Source: Siminovitchia terrae
GTDB lineage: Bacteria; Bacillota; Bacilli; Bacillales; Bacillaceae_C
DNA length: 64,000 nt
Assembly: GCF_003605405.2 (NCBI RefSeq)
Contig: NZ_QYTW02000020.1
Location: forward strand, 34,750 to 98,749
Reading direction: 5' to 3'
Both the position numbers and the translations under genes were made by a program. Positions within the stretch are counted from its first letter, which is position 1. Every line of letters starts with the position of its first letter. Of the stretch, positions 36,223-44,592 are shown piece by piece. The notes below the pieces were generated by a model, which searched no databases, was not told the origin of the DNA, and saw only the letters and a list, made by a program, of their open reading frames with translations.

Positions 36223-36251
36223 AAAAAACCCCCTGTGGAGGACATCAGGGG
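36223..36251 (-). terminator. Terminator of the NlpC/P60-like operon
   Basis: Reverse strand CCCCTG, loop, CAGGGGG then TTTTTT, 8 nt beyond a short ORF that follows the NlpC/P60-like gene. Confidence 0.8.
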
Positions 36252-36258
36252 AATCAAG

Positions 36259-36372
36259 TTAGAAGGTAAGTATCAGAAAGTATATCCATAGGATAATAAT
36301 TGTTGAAATTGAGACTGCGATGAGCACATATACAAGAAAATCAATGAACTCCTTCGATGGGCGCTGATTCAC
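36259..36372 (-). CDS. Possible 37-residue single-helix membrane protein
   Basis: GTG at 36370-36372 opens MNQRPSKEFIDFLVYVLIAV followed by SISTIIILWIYFLILTF and TAA: a short charged head and one long hydrophobic helix. It begins 10 nt after the NlpC/P60-like stop and ends 8 nt before a strong terminator, which is where a small co-transcribed protein would sit. No clear Shine-Dalgarno sequence, so translation would rely on coupling. Family unknown. Confidence 0.4.
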   Translation of the reverse strand: MNQRPSKEFIDFLVYVLIAVSISTIIILWIYFLILTF

Positions 36373-36382
36373 AGTTGTTAAA

Positions 36383-36862
36383 TTACTTTACAACTCTTTT
36401 TGCACCAATGTATTTTGTTTTCCAGTAATTTAATTCCATGGACTGAACGCGGACTCCTTTGGACGTCGCCCCGATGAATTGCTTTTTGCCAATGTAAATT
36501 CCAACGAAGGAAACTGTTTTTCCATTAGTTTTATAGAATACCAGATCTCCAGGCTTAAGGTCTTTTAGTTTGACGCTTTGGCCCTTCTTAAACTGATCAG
36601 CACTCGTACGCGGAAGCTTCACCTTAAGGCTTTTCGAATAAACATATTGAGTATATCCTGATGCGTCAAACCCTTTTGGCGTCGTTCCACCATACTTAAA
36701 AGGCTTCCCTTTTAACGTTTGTGCATAAGCTGCCGCCTTTTCACCTTTCGTTTGAGTGGCAGCTTCCGCACTGGCTCCAAACAATGAAGAGAAAAAAAGT
36801 GCCAAAGCCGTGACGATTGCAACGAGAAACGATGACCTTTTTGCCGTTAAGCTGATTTCCAT
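36383..36862 (-). CDS. Secreted NlpC/P60-fold protein lacking all catalytic residues (pseudoenzyme)
   Basis: 159 residues. Signal peptide (KRSSFLVAIVTALALFFSSLFGASAEA, cleavage near 34) then a single NlpC/P60 domain: GKPFKYGGTTPKGFDASGYTQYVY, LPRTSADQFKKGQ, LKPGDLVFYKTNGKTVSFVGIYIG, FIGATSKGV. In active DL-endopeptidases these read FDCSG, VSHVGIYIG and FIHA. Here Cys is Ala67 (codon GCA), the first His is Phe119 and the second is Gly131. The fold-specific residues around them are well conserved, so the gene is under constraint but cannot cleave. No cell-wall-binding repeats. May bind peptidoglycan or an inhibitor as a decoy. Confidence 0.9.
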   Translation of the reverse strand: MEISLTAKRSSFLVAIVTALALFFSSLFGASAEAATQTKGEKAAAYAQTLKGKPFKYGGTTPKGFDASGYTQYVYSKSLKVKLPRTSADQFKKGQSVKLKDLKPGDLVFYKTNGKTVSFVGIYIGKKQFIGATSKGVRVQSMELNYWKTKYIGAKRVVK

Positions 36863-37082
36863 GAAAATCCCTGCTTTCCTTTGATTTATTTCTGCTACAA
36901 GAACATCATATTCGGTTTCGGGATTCCATTGGTTTCTAATTGTTTAAAAATGGTTACACAAAGGTTACATGCACCGAAGAGCTAAAAAGAGCAGGCCTAA
37001 AGCCTGCTGGGAGCTGAAATTGGACCGAACCGGTAACGTATGAGCGCGCGGAGGCAGGGCTTCCTTTCTGTACATGTTTGAT

Positions 37083-37289
37083 CTTTACTATCCACCTTGG
37101 TTAGAATACTATCGACTTATGAAATGATACTGTCCGTTTATTGAAAATACTATCCGGTATCACGAAATACTATCCAAATTTCTAAATTTCTTGTCAGCTT
37201 TCGAAAATACTATTCAGATTGCTAAAATACTACCCACTTTCCTGGAATACTAAAATACTACCCACTTTAGCACAAATACTATTCAATGG
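37083..37289. repeat. Degenerate ~20-bp tandem repeat array
   Basis: Nine or ten units built on AAATACTATCC-N(4-9), at about 37086, 37104, 37127, 37145, 37165, 37205, 37225, 37253 and 37274, with unit variants TACTACCCACTTT and TACTATTCA. It lies in the 36863-37387 gene-free stretch, which otherwise holds only a GCAGGC-CTAAA-GCCTGC hairpin at 36990-37008. Spacing is irregular and there are no unique spacers, so it is not CRISPR. Confidence 0.65.
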
Positions 37290-37340
37290 AGGCTCCGCGC
37301 AATCCTTCACATCCTTCAAACCGAACCCCGACCTAAAGCT

Positions 37341-37375
37341 AAAATAGAAAGTGACGGAGGACCCGCCTCCGCCAC
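37341..37375 (-). terminator. Terminator of the oligopeptide operon
   Basis: Reverse strand GTGGCGGAGG-CGGGT-CCTCCGTCAC then TTTCTATTTT, 12 nt beyond the M42 peptidase stop. Confidence 0.8.
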
Positions 37376-37387
37376 ACGCCAATCTTA

Positions 37388-38461
37388 TTATAATTTTTCC
37401 TGCAAGTCTTCGATAAATGCTACAACCAATTGCACCGCATGCTCAAGGTCATCCATGTGGACGCAACCTGTGGCTGAATGGATGTACCGAGATGGGAATG
37501 AGATGCATCCGGCCATCGCACCTTTTCCCCTGATGCTCATGGACCAAGCATCAGTTCCACCGTTCAATACTGCTTGGCGTTGGTATGGGATGCTGTTTTT
37601 TTCTGCAACTTCTACAAGTTTACGGGTCAATTTCTTCGGTACGTTGTTTCCGTGTCCGGTGTCCGGCGTCCAGTCGTAGAACATAATGGCCGGACCTCCG
37701 CCAAGTGTGACCGGGATTTCCTTTTCGGAAAGAGCCGGTGTACCTCCGGATAGACACACATCAAGAGCAAGTCCGATATCAGGCTGGATTTGTCCGGAGA
37801 TTGGCTCGGAACCACGAATTCCCATTTCTTCCTGTGTCGTTCCGACTCCATAAACCGTTGCGGTAATATCTTTATCTGCCAAACGCCTCATGACTTCCAC
37901 AAGAACCGCACAGGCTGCACGATTGTCGACCGCTTTTCCGGTAAAAATTTCGCTTCCGTTTAGGAATTGGCCAGTCCGCTCAAATGTGATGTAGTCTCCA
38001 ATCTGGACGCCCAGTGCATGGGTTTCTTCCTTGCTGCTTGTACCGACATCAATATACAATTCATTCAACGGAATAGCCATTTTAGCCTCTTCCGGCGTCA
38101 CGATATGCGCCGGCTTTCCACCAGTAATACCAGTGATAGGTCCTTTTTCCGTATGAATGGTTAATACTTGGTTAAAAGCGGTGCGGCTATCATGGTAGCC
38201 GACCGGCAAAAAGTAAATGAAGCCGTCGGAGTCGATGTTATGGACAATATATCCGATTTCGTCCATGTGGGCAGCCAGCATAATTTTAAAATCTGGGTTG
38301 CTCCCCTTTTTTACAAAAACCTGATTGCCAAGCGCGTCTTCAAAATAGTCATCTGCGATTGGCTGCAGATGTCCTTTCAAACATTCGGCGACGCGTTCTT
38401 CATCGCCGGAAACACCGTGGATTGCATCAAATTGAACTAATAAATCTGATAATGAACTCAT
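37388..38461 (-). CDS. M42-family metallo-aminopeptidase
   Basis: 357 residues, usual for the FrvX/YsdC/PepA (glutamyl aminopeptidase) group. Zinc and catalytic landmarks: AAHMDEIGYIV (first His), AVDNRAACAVLVEVM (bridging Asp), TVYGVGTTQEEMGIRGSEP (Glu-Glu), ALDVCLSGG (Asp) and HSATGCVHMDDLE (last His). Cytoplasmic, co-catalytic two-metal enzyme that trims peptides. It starts 64 bp after the OppF stop and is probably the last gene of the oligopeptide operon, degrading the imported peptides. Confidence 0.9.
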   Translation of the reverse strand: MSSLSDLLVQFDAIHGVSGDEERVAECLKGHLQPIADDYFEDALGNQVFVKKGSNPDFKIMLAAHMDEIGYIVHNIDSDGFIYFLPVGYHDSRTAFNQVLTIHTEKGPITGITGGKPAHIVTPEEAKMAIPLNELYIDVGTSSKEETHALGVQIGDYITFERTGQFLNGSEIFTGKAVDNRAACAVLVEVMRRLADKDITATVYGVGTTQEEMGIRGSEPISGQIQPDIGLALDVCLSGGTPALSEKEIPVTLGGGPAIMFYDWTPDTGHGNNVPKKLTRKLVEVAEKNSIPYQRQAVLNGGTDAWSMSIRGKGAMAGCISFPSRYIHSATGCVHMDDLEHAVQLVVAFIEDLQEKL

Positions 38462-38524
38462 ATTCTTTCAACCTCCCAAACTATTCATCTTCATATACGC
38501 CATGCGCAGTTTCAGCAAAGTATG

Positions 38525-39505
38525 TCACTCCTCCGCTTCATCATACAAGTGACATGCTACATAATGTCCCGGCTTCACTTCACGAAAGTTCGGGACTTCC
38601 TTCGTACAGCGGGCAAAGCATTTCGAACAGCGTGAAGCAAAGCGGCAACCGATTGGCGGGTCAAGGGGGCTTGGAATGTCCCCTTCCAATGTCGTTTTAT
38701 CTTTCTTTTCATTCGGATGGTTGACAGGTATCGCATCGATTAAGGCCTGAGTATACGGATGCAAAGGCGTTTCATACAATTGCTCTACATCCGCCATTTC
38801 CACCATCTGTCCCAAATACATGACACCGACCCGATCGCTGATATGCTCCACCACACTCAAATCGTGGGCTACAAACAATATTGTCAAGCCTAATTCCTCC
38901 CGAAGTGTCGCAAGTAAGTTTAAAATCTGGGCCTGAACTGATACATCCAGTGCGGATACCGGTTCATCCGCAAAAATAAATTTCGGTTCGACTGCTAAAG
39001 CTCGAGCGATGACAATCCTTTGAAGCTGCCCGCCACTGAATTCATGGGGATGGCGGTCCATTGCATCTTTGGGCAGCCCCACCTGTTCCAAGAGCTCTGC
39101 TATTCTTTCCTCGGCTTTTTTTCCACTCGCTATTCCATGGACCTTCAATACTTCCTCAAGCGTTTGACGGATTGTCATCCGCGGGTTAAGGGAAGAATAC
39201 GGATTTTGAAAAATCATTTGCATTTCACGGCGGACATCAAGCAATTCCTTGCCTGAAACATCCGTAATGTCTTTTCCCGAGAAAAACACTCGTCCATCCG
39301 TTATCTCTTCAATTTTTAAAATACATCTGCCTGTCGTGGACTTCCCGCATCCGCTTTCGCCGACCAACCCAAATATTTCTCCCTCTTCTATGGCAAATGA
39401 AATATTATCGACGGCTTTAAGGAGCTGGGTATGCTTTCCGAGAAAATTTGTTTTTCCTGCAGGGAAGTATTTTTTCAAGCCCTCAACTTGTAATAACGTC
39501 GACAT
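38525..39505 (-). CDS. Oligopeptide ABC transporter ATPase, OppF/DppF type
   Basis: 326 residues from ATG 39503-39505, with GGGGAGG 6 nt upstream; the ORF extends further but without a ribosome site. Walker A GESGCGKST, Q-loop IFQNPYSSLNPR, signature HEFSGGQLQRIVIARAL, Walker B FIFADEPVSALD, then the peptide-transporter C-terminal extension with the Cys cluster CRFASRCSKCFARC that binds a [4Fe-4S] cluster in Opp/Dpp ATPases. Overlaps OppD by 23 nt. Confidence 0.93.
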   Translation of the reverse strand: MSTLLQVEGLKKYFPAGKTNFLGKHTQLLKAVDNISFAIEEGEIFGLVGESGCGKSTTGRCILKIEEITDGRVFFSGKDITDVSGKELLDVRREMQMIFQNPYSSLNPRMTIRQTLEEVLKVHGIASGKKAEERIAELLEQVGLPKDAMDRHPHEFSGGQLQRIVIARALAVEPKFIFADEPVSALDVSVQAQILNLLATLREELGLTILFVAHDLSVVEHISDRVGVMYLGQMVEMADVEQLYETPLHPYTQALIDAIPVNHPNEKKDKTTLEGDIPSPLDPPIGCRFASRCSKCFARCTKEVPNFREVKPGHYVACHLYDEAEE

Positions 39506-40496
39506 GGCGATCCTCCCCTTCATTTTTAAACTGTCCGGCCACATGACATGCAACCCAATGTGAAGGAGTCAATTCTTGTAAAACTGGCCTTTCAACCTCA
39601 CAAAGATCTGTTTTAAACTTGCAGCGTGCCGCAAATGGACAGCCTTTGATCTCTCTTGTAAGATCCGGAGGCGACCCTTCTATCGGCTGAAGTTGTTTCT
39701 GTTTTTGCCCAAGCTTCGGCCTTGACTCCATCAAAGCCTGTGTATAGGGGTGGAGCGGGTTGTCAAAAATGTCTTCCACGCTCGTGCTTTCAACAATTTC
39801 CCCCGCATACATGACAGAGACGGTATCGCAAATTTCCGCCACAACCCCCAAATCGTGGGTAATCATGAGAATGGCCATTCCATATTGCTTCTGTAGCTCC
39901 TCCATCAACCGTAAAATTTGCGCCTGGATTGTTACATCAAGTGCCGTTGTTGGCTCATCAGCAATCAATAATTTCGGCTTGCAGGCAAGGGCGATGGCGA
40001 TCATCAGCCGTTGCAGCATACCCCCGCTGAATTCATGCGGGTATTGGTGGTACCGTTTTTCCGGAGAAGGAATTGATAAATCCTTCATGATGCTGATGGC
40101 TTCTTCTGTGGCCTGCTGCTTCGTCATCCCTTTGTGGTAGCGAAGAACCTCAGAAATTTGTACGCCTACCTTAATCAATGGATTCAAGGAAGTCATCGGA
40201 TCCTGGAAAATCATCGAAATATCATTTCCTCTAATTCTCTGCATTTGCTTTTCCGTCAGGCTGGCAAGATCCTTTTCTTCAAACAAGATTTCTCCGGAGG
40301 AGATTTTTCCCCGCTGGCTTTCAACCAGTCTCATAATCGACTTGACTGTCACACTTTTACCGCTGCCGCTTTCACCCACGATGCCCATCGTTTCACCAGG
40401 CTTAACTGAAAAGTTAACAGATCTGACAGCATGTGCGATTCCCCGTTCCGTCTTGAATTGAGTGGATAAGTTTTTCACTTCAAGCAATTGATCCAT
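39483..40496 (-). CDS. Oligopeptide ABC transporter ATPase, OppD/DppD type
   Basis: 337 residues. Walker A GESGSGKSV, signature HEFSGGMLQRLMIAIAL, Walker B LLIADEPTTALD, switch His in MITHDLG, and the C-terminal CPFAARCKFKTDLC Fe-S motif. Two adjacent ATGs are possible; the second (40494-40496) is better spaced from AAGGGGG. Separated from its permease genes by a three-gene sensor/symporter cassette. Confidence 0.93.
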   Translation of the reverse strand: MDQLLEVKNLSTQFKTERGIAHAVRSVNFSVKPGETMGIVGESGSGKSVTVKSIMRLVESQRGKISSGEILFEEKDLASLTEKQMQRIRGNDISMIFQDPMTSLNPLIKVGVQISEVLRYHKGMTKQQATEEAISIMKDLSIPSPEKRYHQYPHEFSGGMLQRLMIAIALACKPKLLIADEPTTALDVTIQAQILRLMEELQKQYGMAILMITHDLGVVAEICDTVSVMYAGEIVESTSVEDIFDNPLHPYTQALMESRPKLGQKQKQLQPIEGSPPDLTREIKGCPFAARCKFKTDLCEVERPVLQELTPSHWVACHVAGQFKNEGEDRHVDVITS

Positions 40497-40529
40497 CATT
40501 TAACCCCCTTTGCGGAAAAATTGTTACTG

Positions 40530-41768
40530 TTAATGCTTGACTCCCCTAACTACTGCAAAAATCACCGTCAAACATGACGCTAATAAAAAATCAATGATAA
40601 TGCCCATCATCAAGCCTTGCTGTGTCATAAAATAAATTCCCGATGCCGCACTTGCACATACAGCAATCCATGCAATGGACGGCGAAATAGATATATTTTT
40701 CACTGAAAAAATCGGTACCATGGCTGCCCAAATGAATGAAAAATAGAACATAACATCTAAAATCGTCAAATCAGGAAGCAAAACAGAAATAAGCACTGCA
40801 ATGATTACTGTTCCGGATTTAATAGCGCGCCCGTAACCTGGGTCAACAACGTAGTACGAAATAGAAGAAAACATGATAACCATCAGTGTCACAACCAAGA
40901 GAGCGACTCCGAACTGACCGCCGAATTGCTGGACAACATTGAAGCTCACTTCATCAGTCAAAGCAGGCCAGACGGCTGATGCTTTTGCGACAAAAGAAAG
41001 GGTTCCTATAGATAATGGAAGAAACATCCATATAAAAGACGATATTGTAAAAGAAAGCGCCCTTTTCGATTTCTTGATTTTCGAATAAATGCCCCAAAAG
41101 TTTTCATTCAGCAGGCTGTGCGCCAAGAACCTGATACAAAGAACGAAAACAATCAGCCAGGTCGCGGGCTCATCCAAAATCAGCATGTCCGTCGCCAAAA
41201 AGTTGACCCCTGAGTAAACTGTTGGAACGCTCACTCTTAAATAAACCAAAGTGGGGATCAAAACAGTGGTGATCAACGACAGAATCACAATCAACAAGGA
41301 ACCGGGGTATCGCTTCTTATTTCTTGCGAGAATAATAAACTGATAAAAAATAACGAGCATACAAAGCGCAATGATAAAATTCAGGCCATAAAAAAGATTG
41401 AAAATCATTTTTCCTGCCAAAATCGCGATGATGATATTCTCCATTTGATACAGCCAACTGAAGGCGCCAAGTATATCTCTCTGATGGTTGGACATAGTAT
41501 CATTACTTTTCAACAGCATATAAATGAATAGAAAACTGGCAAGTCCCGCAAGACAATAACCGAGTAATCCGATGACACCATATTCATAGGACGCTTGGGA
41601 GGATGCGAGAAAAGTAACAAGGCCGATCGATTGCCCGAGCAAAGCGACAATCCCTCTGCCCAAACCGATCTCATCAGCAAATTCCGAATTACTCTTCTGA
41701 ATGTACCGAACCGCCAATAACAAGAAAAACAAACTAAATATAATTGTTATCTGCAGAGTTATGAACAT
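40530..41768 (-). CDS. Symporter-like (SSS/APC-type) membrane protein in an oligopeptide operon
   Basis: 412 residues, about 12 helices. The N-terminal TIIFSLFFLLLAVRYIQKS and ALLGQSIGLVTFLASSQASYEYGVIGLLGY, the long C-terminal VTLMVIMFSSISYYVVDPGY and repeated helix pairs suggest a LeuT-fold Na+/solute symporter relative, but no family motif is decisive. Its start overlaps the response-regulator gene by 10 nt, so the two are coupled. It may transport a peptide or amino acid, or serve as the membrane sensor for the neighbouring kinase, which has only one membrane helix of its own. Could also be a YkvI-like protein. Confidence 0.6.
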   Translation of the reverse strand: MFITLQITIIFSLFFLLLAVRYIQKSNSEFADEIGLGRGIVALLGQSIGLVTFLASSQASYEYGVIGLLGYCLAGLASFLFIYMLLKSNDTMSNHQRDILGAFSWLYQMENIIIAILAGKMIFNLFYGLNFIIALCMLVIFYQFIILARNKKRYPGSLLIVILSLITTVLIPTLVYLRVSVPTVYSGVNFLATDMLILDEPATWLIVFVLCIRFLAHSLLNENFWGIYSKIKKSKRALSFTISSFIWMFLPLSIGTLSFVAKASAVWPALTDEVSFNVVQQFGGQFGVALLVVTLMVIMFSSISYYVVDPGYGRAIKSGTVIIAVLISVLLPDLTILDVMFYFSFIWAAMVPIFSVKNISISPSIAWIAVCASAASGIYFMTQQGLMMGIIIDFLLASCLTVIFAVVRGVKH

Positions 41769-42880
41769 GGATACGTGTCATCCTTTTTTGATCGATACTG
41801 GCTCGGAGAAACCCCCTCCAGCTTCCGAAATGTCGATGAAAAGTAATCAGGGCTGCTAAATCCGACATGGTTGGATATGAATTGAATGGAAAGATCATTG
41901 TTTTTCAACAGATCCTTCGCTCGCTCAATCCTGATTTTCGTCAACACATCAACGAACGTGACTCCTAGGTTATTTTTAAAAATCCGACTCAGGTGCGAAG
42001 CACTCAGATGTACGACCTTTGCCAAATCAGTCAAGGTAATGGAGCTTGCGTAGTTGGACGATAAATAATCAAGGCATTGCTGAATAATTGATTCATCCTT
42101 ATTTTGTGTATCCTGTAGGGCACTATAAAGAGACTTTTTCAAAACTGCTGGAGATTGGACAACCTCCCCCACTCCGAACATCCACTCAATCCCTTGAAAC
42201 TTCTCTGCCAAGGTCATTTTGAGAAACGATAATTTTTCTTTTATCTCCTGGGTATCAGAATCCTTGCTTCTCATCAAATACACCCAATCGCCCTTGATAG
42301 GATGGGGAACCGGAATCACATTTTGCAACCCTTCGCAAAATTCCGCATCCCACTCTCCTTTATCAGGTTGTGGTGCACTTTTTATTTTTACGATAACTAC
42401 GACATTGGGCTGAATGGGAAGGCTTAAGAAATTTACATATTCTTCATTTGTGTCTTCTTGCAGCCAGCCTTCGACGGCTGCTTGCAAAATGAAGGATTGC
42501 TCGTTCTTCATCGATTGAATTTCTTCGTACATTTTTTTAAAAGCTGCTACATACTCTTCCGGAATCACGGGCTTCAAGATATAGGCCGATGCTCCGGAAG
42601 CGATAGCCTCCTGTGCGTAATGAAATTCTCCGTATGCAGATACAAGCATGACTTTCAAATGAGGCCATTTATGCTTGATCCTCTTTAGAATCTCGATTCC
42701 ATCCCACCCGGGCATCCGGATATCAAGGCATACAATATCAATTTGGTTCTTTTCCAACTGAGACCAGGCCGCCATTCCATTTTCGGCTGTAAAAATCTCC
42801 AGTGAAGGATCATAAGATAAAAGAATACTTTTAAGATTTACGAGTTCCAACGGCTCATCGTCCACTAATAGTACCTTCAA
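41759..42880 (-). CDS. YesN-type response regulator (receiver plus AraC helix-turn-helix)
   Basis: 373 residues. Receiver: LLVDDEPLELVNLKSILLSY, phospho-Asp in DIVCLDIRMPGWDGIEIL, Lys in AYILKPV. Linker ~130 residues, then the AraC DNA-binding domain (SITLTDLAKVVHLSASHLSRIFKNNLGVTFVDVL and SIQFISNHVGFSSPDYFSSTFRKLEGVSPSQYR, given as two helices pairs). TTG start, with GGGGAGGG 6 nt upstream, overlaps the kinase stop by 2 nt. Probably controls the oligopeptide operon that contains it. Confidence 0.9.
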   Translation of the reverse strand: MKVLLVDDEPLELVNLKSILLSYDPSLEIFTAENGMAAWSQLEKNQIDIVCLDIRMPGWDGIEILKRIKHKWPHLKVMLVSAYGEFHYAQEAIASGASAYILKPVIPEEYVAAFKKMYEEIQSMKNEQSFILQAAVEGWLQEDTNEEYVNFLSLPIQPNVVVIVKIKSAPQPDKGEWDAEFCEGLQNVIPVPHPIKGDWVYLMRSKDSDTQEIKEKLSFLKMTLAEKFQGIEWMFGVGEVVQSPAVLKKSLYSALQDTQNKDESIIQQCLDYLSSNYASSITLTDLAKVVHLSASHLSRIFKNNLGVTFVDVLTKIRIERAKDLLKNNDLSIQFISNHVGFSSPDYFSSTFRKLEGVSPSQYRSKKDDTYPCS

Positions 42881-43668
42881 TCATAACCCTCCCCTGTGAT
42901 AAAAATTTTAACTTGGCTGACCGTTTCATTACCTTCCCTTTTAATTGTCAGGCCGCTACTTTTGCCAAACTGTTCAACCAAACGGGAATGGGCATTTTTA
43001 AGCCCAATATGAAGATGATCGTCTGCAGACGTAGCGCCTTGCTTCCAATTTTCAAAACCTTGGATTACTTCATCGCTGACCCCGACACCATTGTCGCGGA
43101 TCTCGATACACAGAGCACCATCATCTAAGGCTGCCGACAGTGTGATCTGCCCTCCTTCAATAGAAGGCTCAATACCATGTATACAGGCATTTTCTATCAA
43201 AGGCTGGATTACAAGCATAGGAATTTTTTCATCCAAAACCTTTTCGGGAATATCCAGGGTCCAATGAAGCCTCTCTCCAAACCGAAGCTTTTGGATGGAC
43301 AAATACTGTACAGCGTATTTTATCTCGTCTTTCAATGTAACGAGTGAATCCTCATGTTCCAAATGGTAACGCAGTAGGGAAGACACCGAATAGATGGCCT
43401 GTTCTGCCTCTTTGTTTTTCTTCAGCCGGATCAAGGTTGAGATGGTATTTAATGTATTAAAAAGGAAATGAGGACGAATTTGGGCAGATAAATGGAGCAG
43501 CTTTGATTCGTTCAACAGAACCTCCAGTTCCGCCCTCTTTTTCTCCACTTCCAAATAATCCACTTCTTTTTCTGTGATCAAGATCATGACAATGGCTGTG
43601 AGGCTGATCATTCCTCCGACAATGCCCAAAATGATCAAAGTCGTAAAAAGATTGAGTGATAACAGCAT
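42877..43668 (-). CDS. LytS/YesM-type histidine kinase with a minimal membrane domain
   Basis: 263 residues from ATG 43666-43668 (GGAGG 4 nt upstream). One N-terminal hydrophobic segment (LNLFTTLIILGIVGGMISLT, up to ~28), a short coiled coil, then the His_kinase domain with phospho-His in IRPHFLFNTLNTISTL and an HATPase with PLIENACIHGIEP and DNGVGVSDEV. Lacks the extracellular Cache domain of YesM and the GAF/5TM part of LytS, so it must receive its signal from another protein; the coupled symporter-like protein or the ABC transporter are candidates. 22 nt after the DppC stop. Confidence 0.87.
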   Translation of the reverse strand: MLLSLNLFTTLIILGIVGGMISLTAIVMILITEKEVDYLEVEKKRAELEVLLNESKLLHLSAQIRPHFLFNTLNTISTLIRLKKNKEAEQAIYSVSSLLRYHLEHEDSLVTLKDEIKYAVQYLSIQKLRFGERLHWTLDIPEKVLDEKIPMLVIQPLIENACIHGIEPSIEGGQITLSAALDDGALCIEIRDNGVGVSDEVIQGFENWKQGATSADDHLHIGLKNAHSRLVEQFGKSSGLTIKREGNETVSQVKIFITGEGYD

Positions 43669-43690
43669 ACGCCCTCCAATTATGCAAGAG

Positions 43691-44578
43691 TCATTGTTTT
43701 CGCTGCTTCGGATCAAGATGGCTTTGCAGGCCGTCTCCAAATAAATTGAAAGAAATAACCGTTATCATAATGGCAAAACCTGAAGCAAGTGCAGCGTTGG
43801 GAGAAACCAGTAAATATTCTCTCCCTTCCGATAACATATATCCCCAGTCTGCTGTAGGAGGCTGCACGCCAAGACCTAGGAAGCTGAGCGCAGCCAAATC
43901 GATGATGGCATACGCAAAGTCGATGGTTACCTGAACAATGATTGGCGAAATACAGTTGGGAAGTATATGCCGGAAGATGACACGTGTGTGCGAAAAGCCC
44001 AGAGACCGGGCAGCATCCACATACGACTGCTGTTTTTCAACGAGCGTCACGGATCTGACAAGCCTTGCGATCATTGGCACATATACAATGCCAAGCGCAA
44101 TCACGGCGTTTTCAAATCCTCGTCCGAAAGTCGCCACAATGATGAATGCCAATAGGATGGTAGGAAATGCAAGGATGACATCCCATACACGGTTAATGAT
44201 ATTATCAATTTTTCCTCCGAAATATCCGGAAATCAAACCAAGCGGAACACCGATCACTACGGAAAATAACACAACGAGCAAGGCCCCAAGCAAAGTGGTT
44301 CTCGTTCCATAAATGACCCTGCTGAGAATATCCCTTCCCTGCATATCTGTCCCAAACCAATGGGCTGCCGAAGCAGGCTCCAAGGATTTCTCCAAATCCT
44401 GGGCATTGGGATCATATGGAGCAATGAGCGGTGCCAACAGCGAAATCAGTATGATGATAATAATAATGATTCCCGCAATTACAGACAATTTATTTTTGAA
44501 AAAAGGCGAGTGCCAAATACTTCTTTTTTTATCCGGTTCATTTAACACCTGTGCAGGTGGCTGGCTTTGCAGTTCCAT
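43691..44578 (-). CDS. Oligopeptide ABC transporter permease, OppC/DppC type
   Basis: 295 residues from ATG 44576-44578, GGGGAGGG 5 nt upstream. N-terminal helix KLSVIAGIIIIIIILISLLA, the OppC-specific HWFGTDMQGRDILSRVIYG, and the EAA loop YVDAARSLGFSHTRVIFRHILPN for ATPase docking; ends with a short basic tail. Six helices. Follows DppB by 14 nt. Confidence 0.92.
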   Translation of the reverse strand: MELQSQPPAQVLNEPDKKRSIWHSPFFKNKLSVIAGIIIIIIILISLLAPLIAPYDPNAQDLEKSLEPASAAHWFGTDMQGRDILSRVIYGTRTTLLGALLVVLFSVVIGVPLGLISGYFGGKIDNIINRVWDVILAFPTILLAFIIVATFGRGFENAVIALGIVYVPMIARLVRSVTLVEKQQSYVDAARSLGFSHTRVIFRHILPNCISPIIVQVTIDFAYAIIDLAALSFLGLGVQPPTADWGYMLSEGREYLLVSPNAALASGFAIMITVISFNLFGDGLQSHLDPKQRKQ

Positions 44579-44592
44579 CAAATCCCTCCCCT

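Noticed and set aside
37083..37289. Tandem repeats as a CRISPR array
   Set aside because: Units are degenerate, only ~11 bp is shared, spacing is ~20 bp with no unique ~30-bp spacers, and no cas genes are present.
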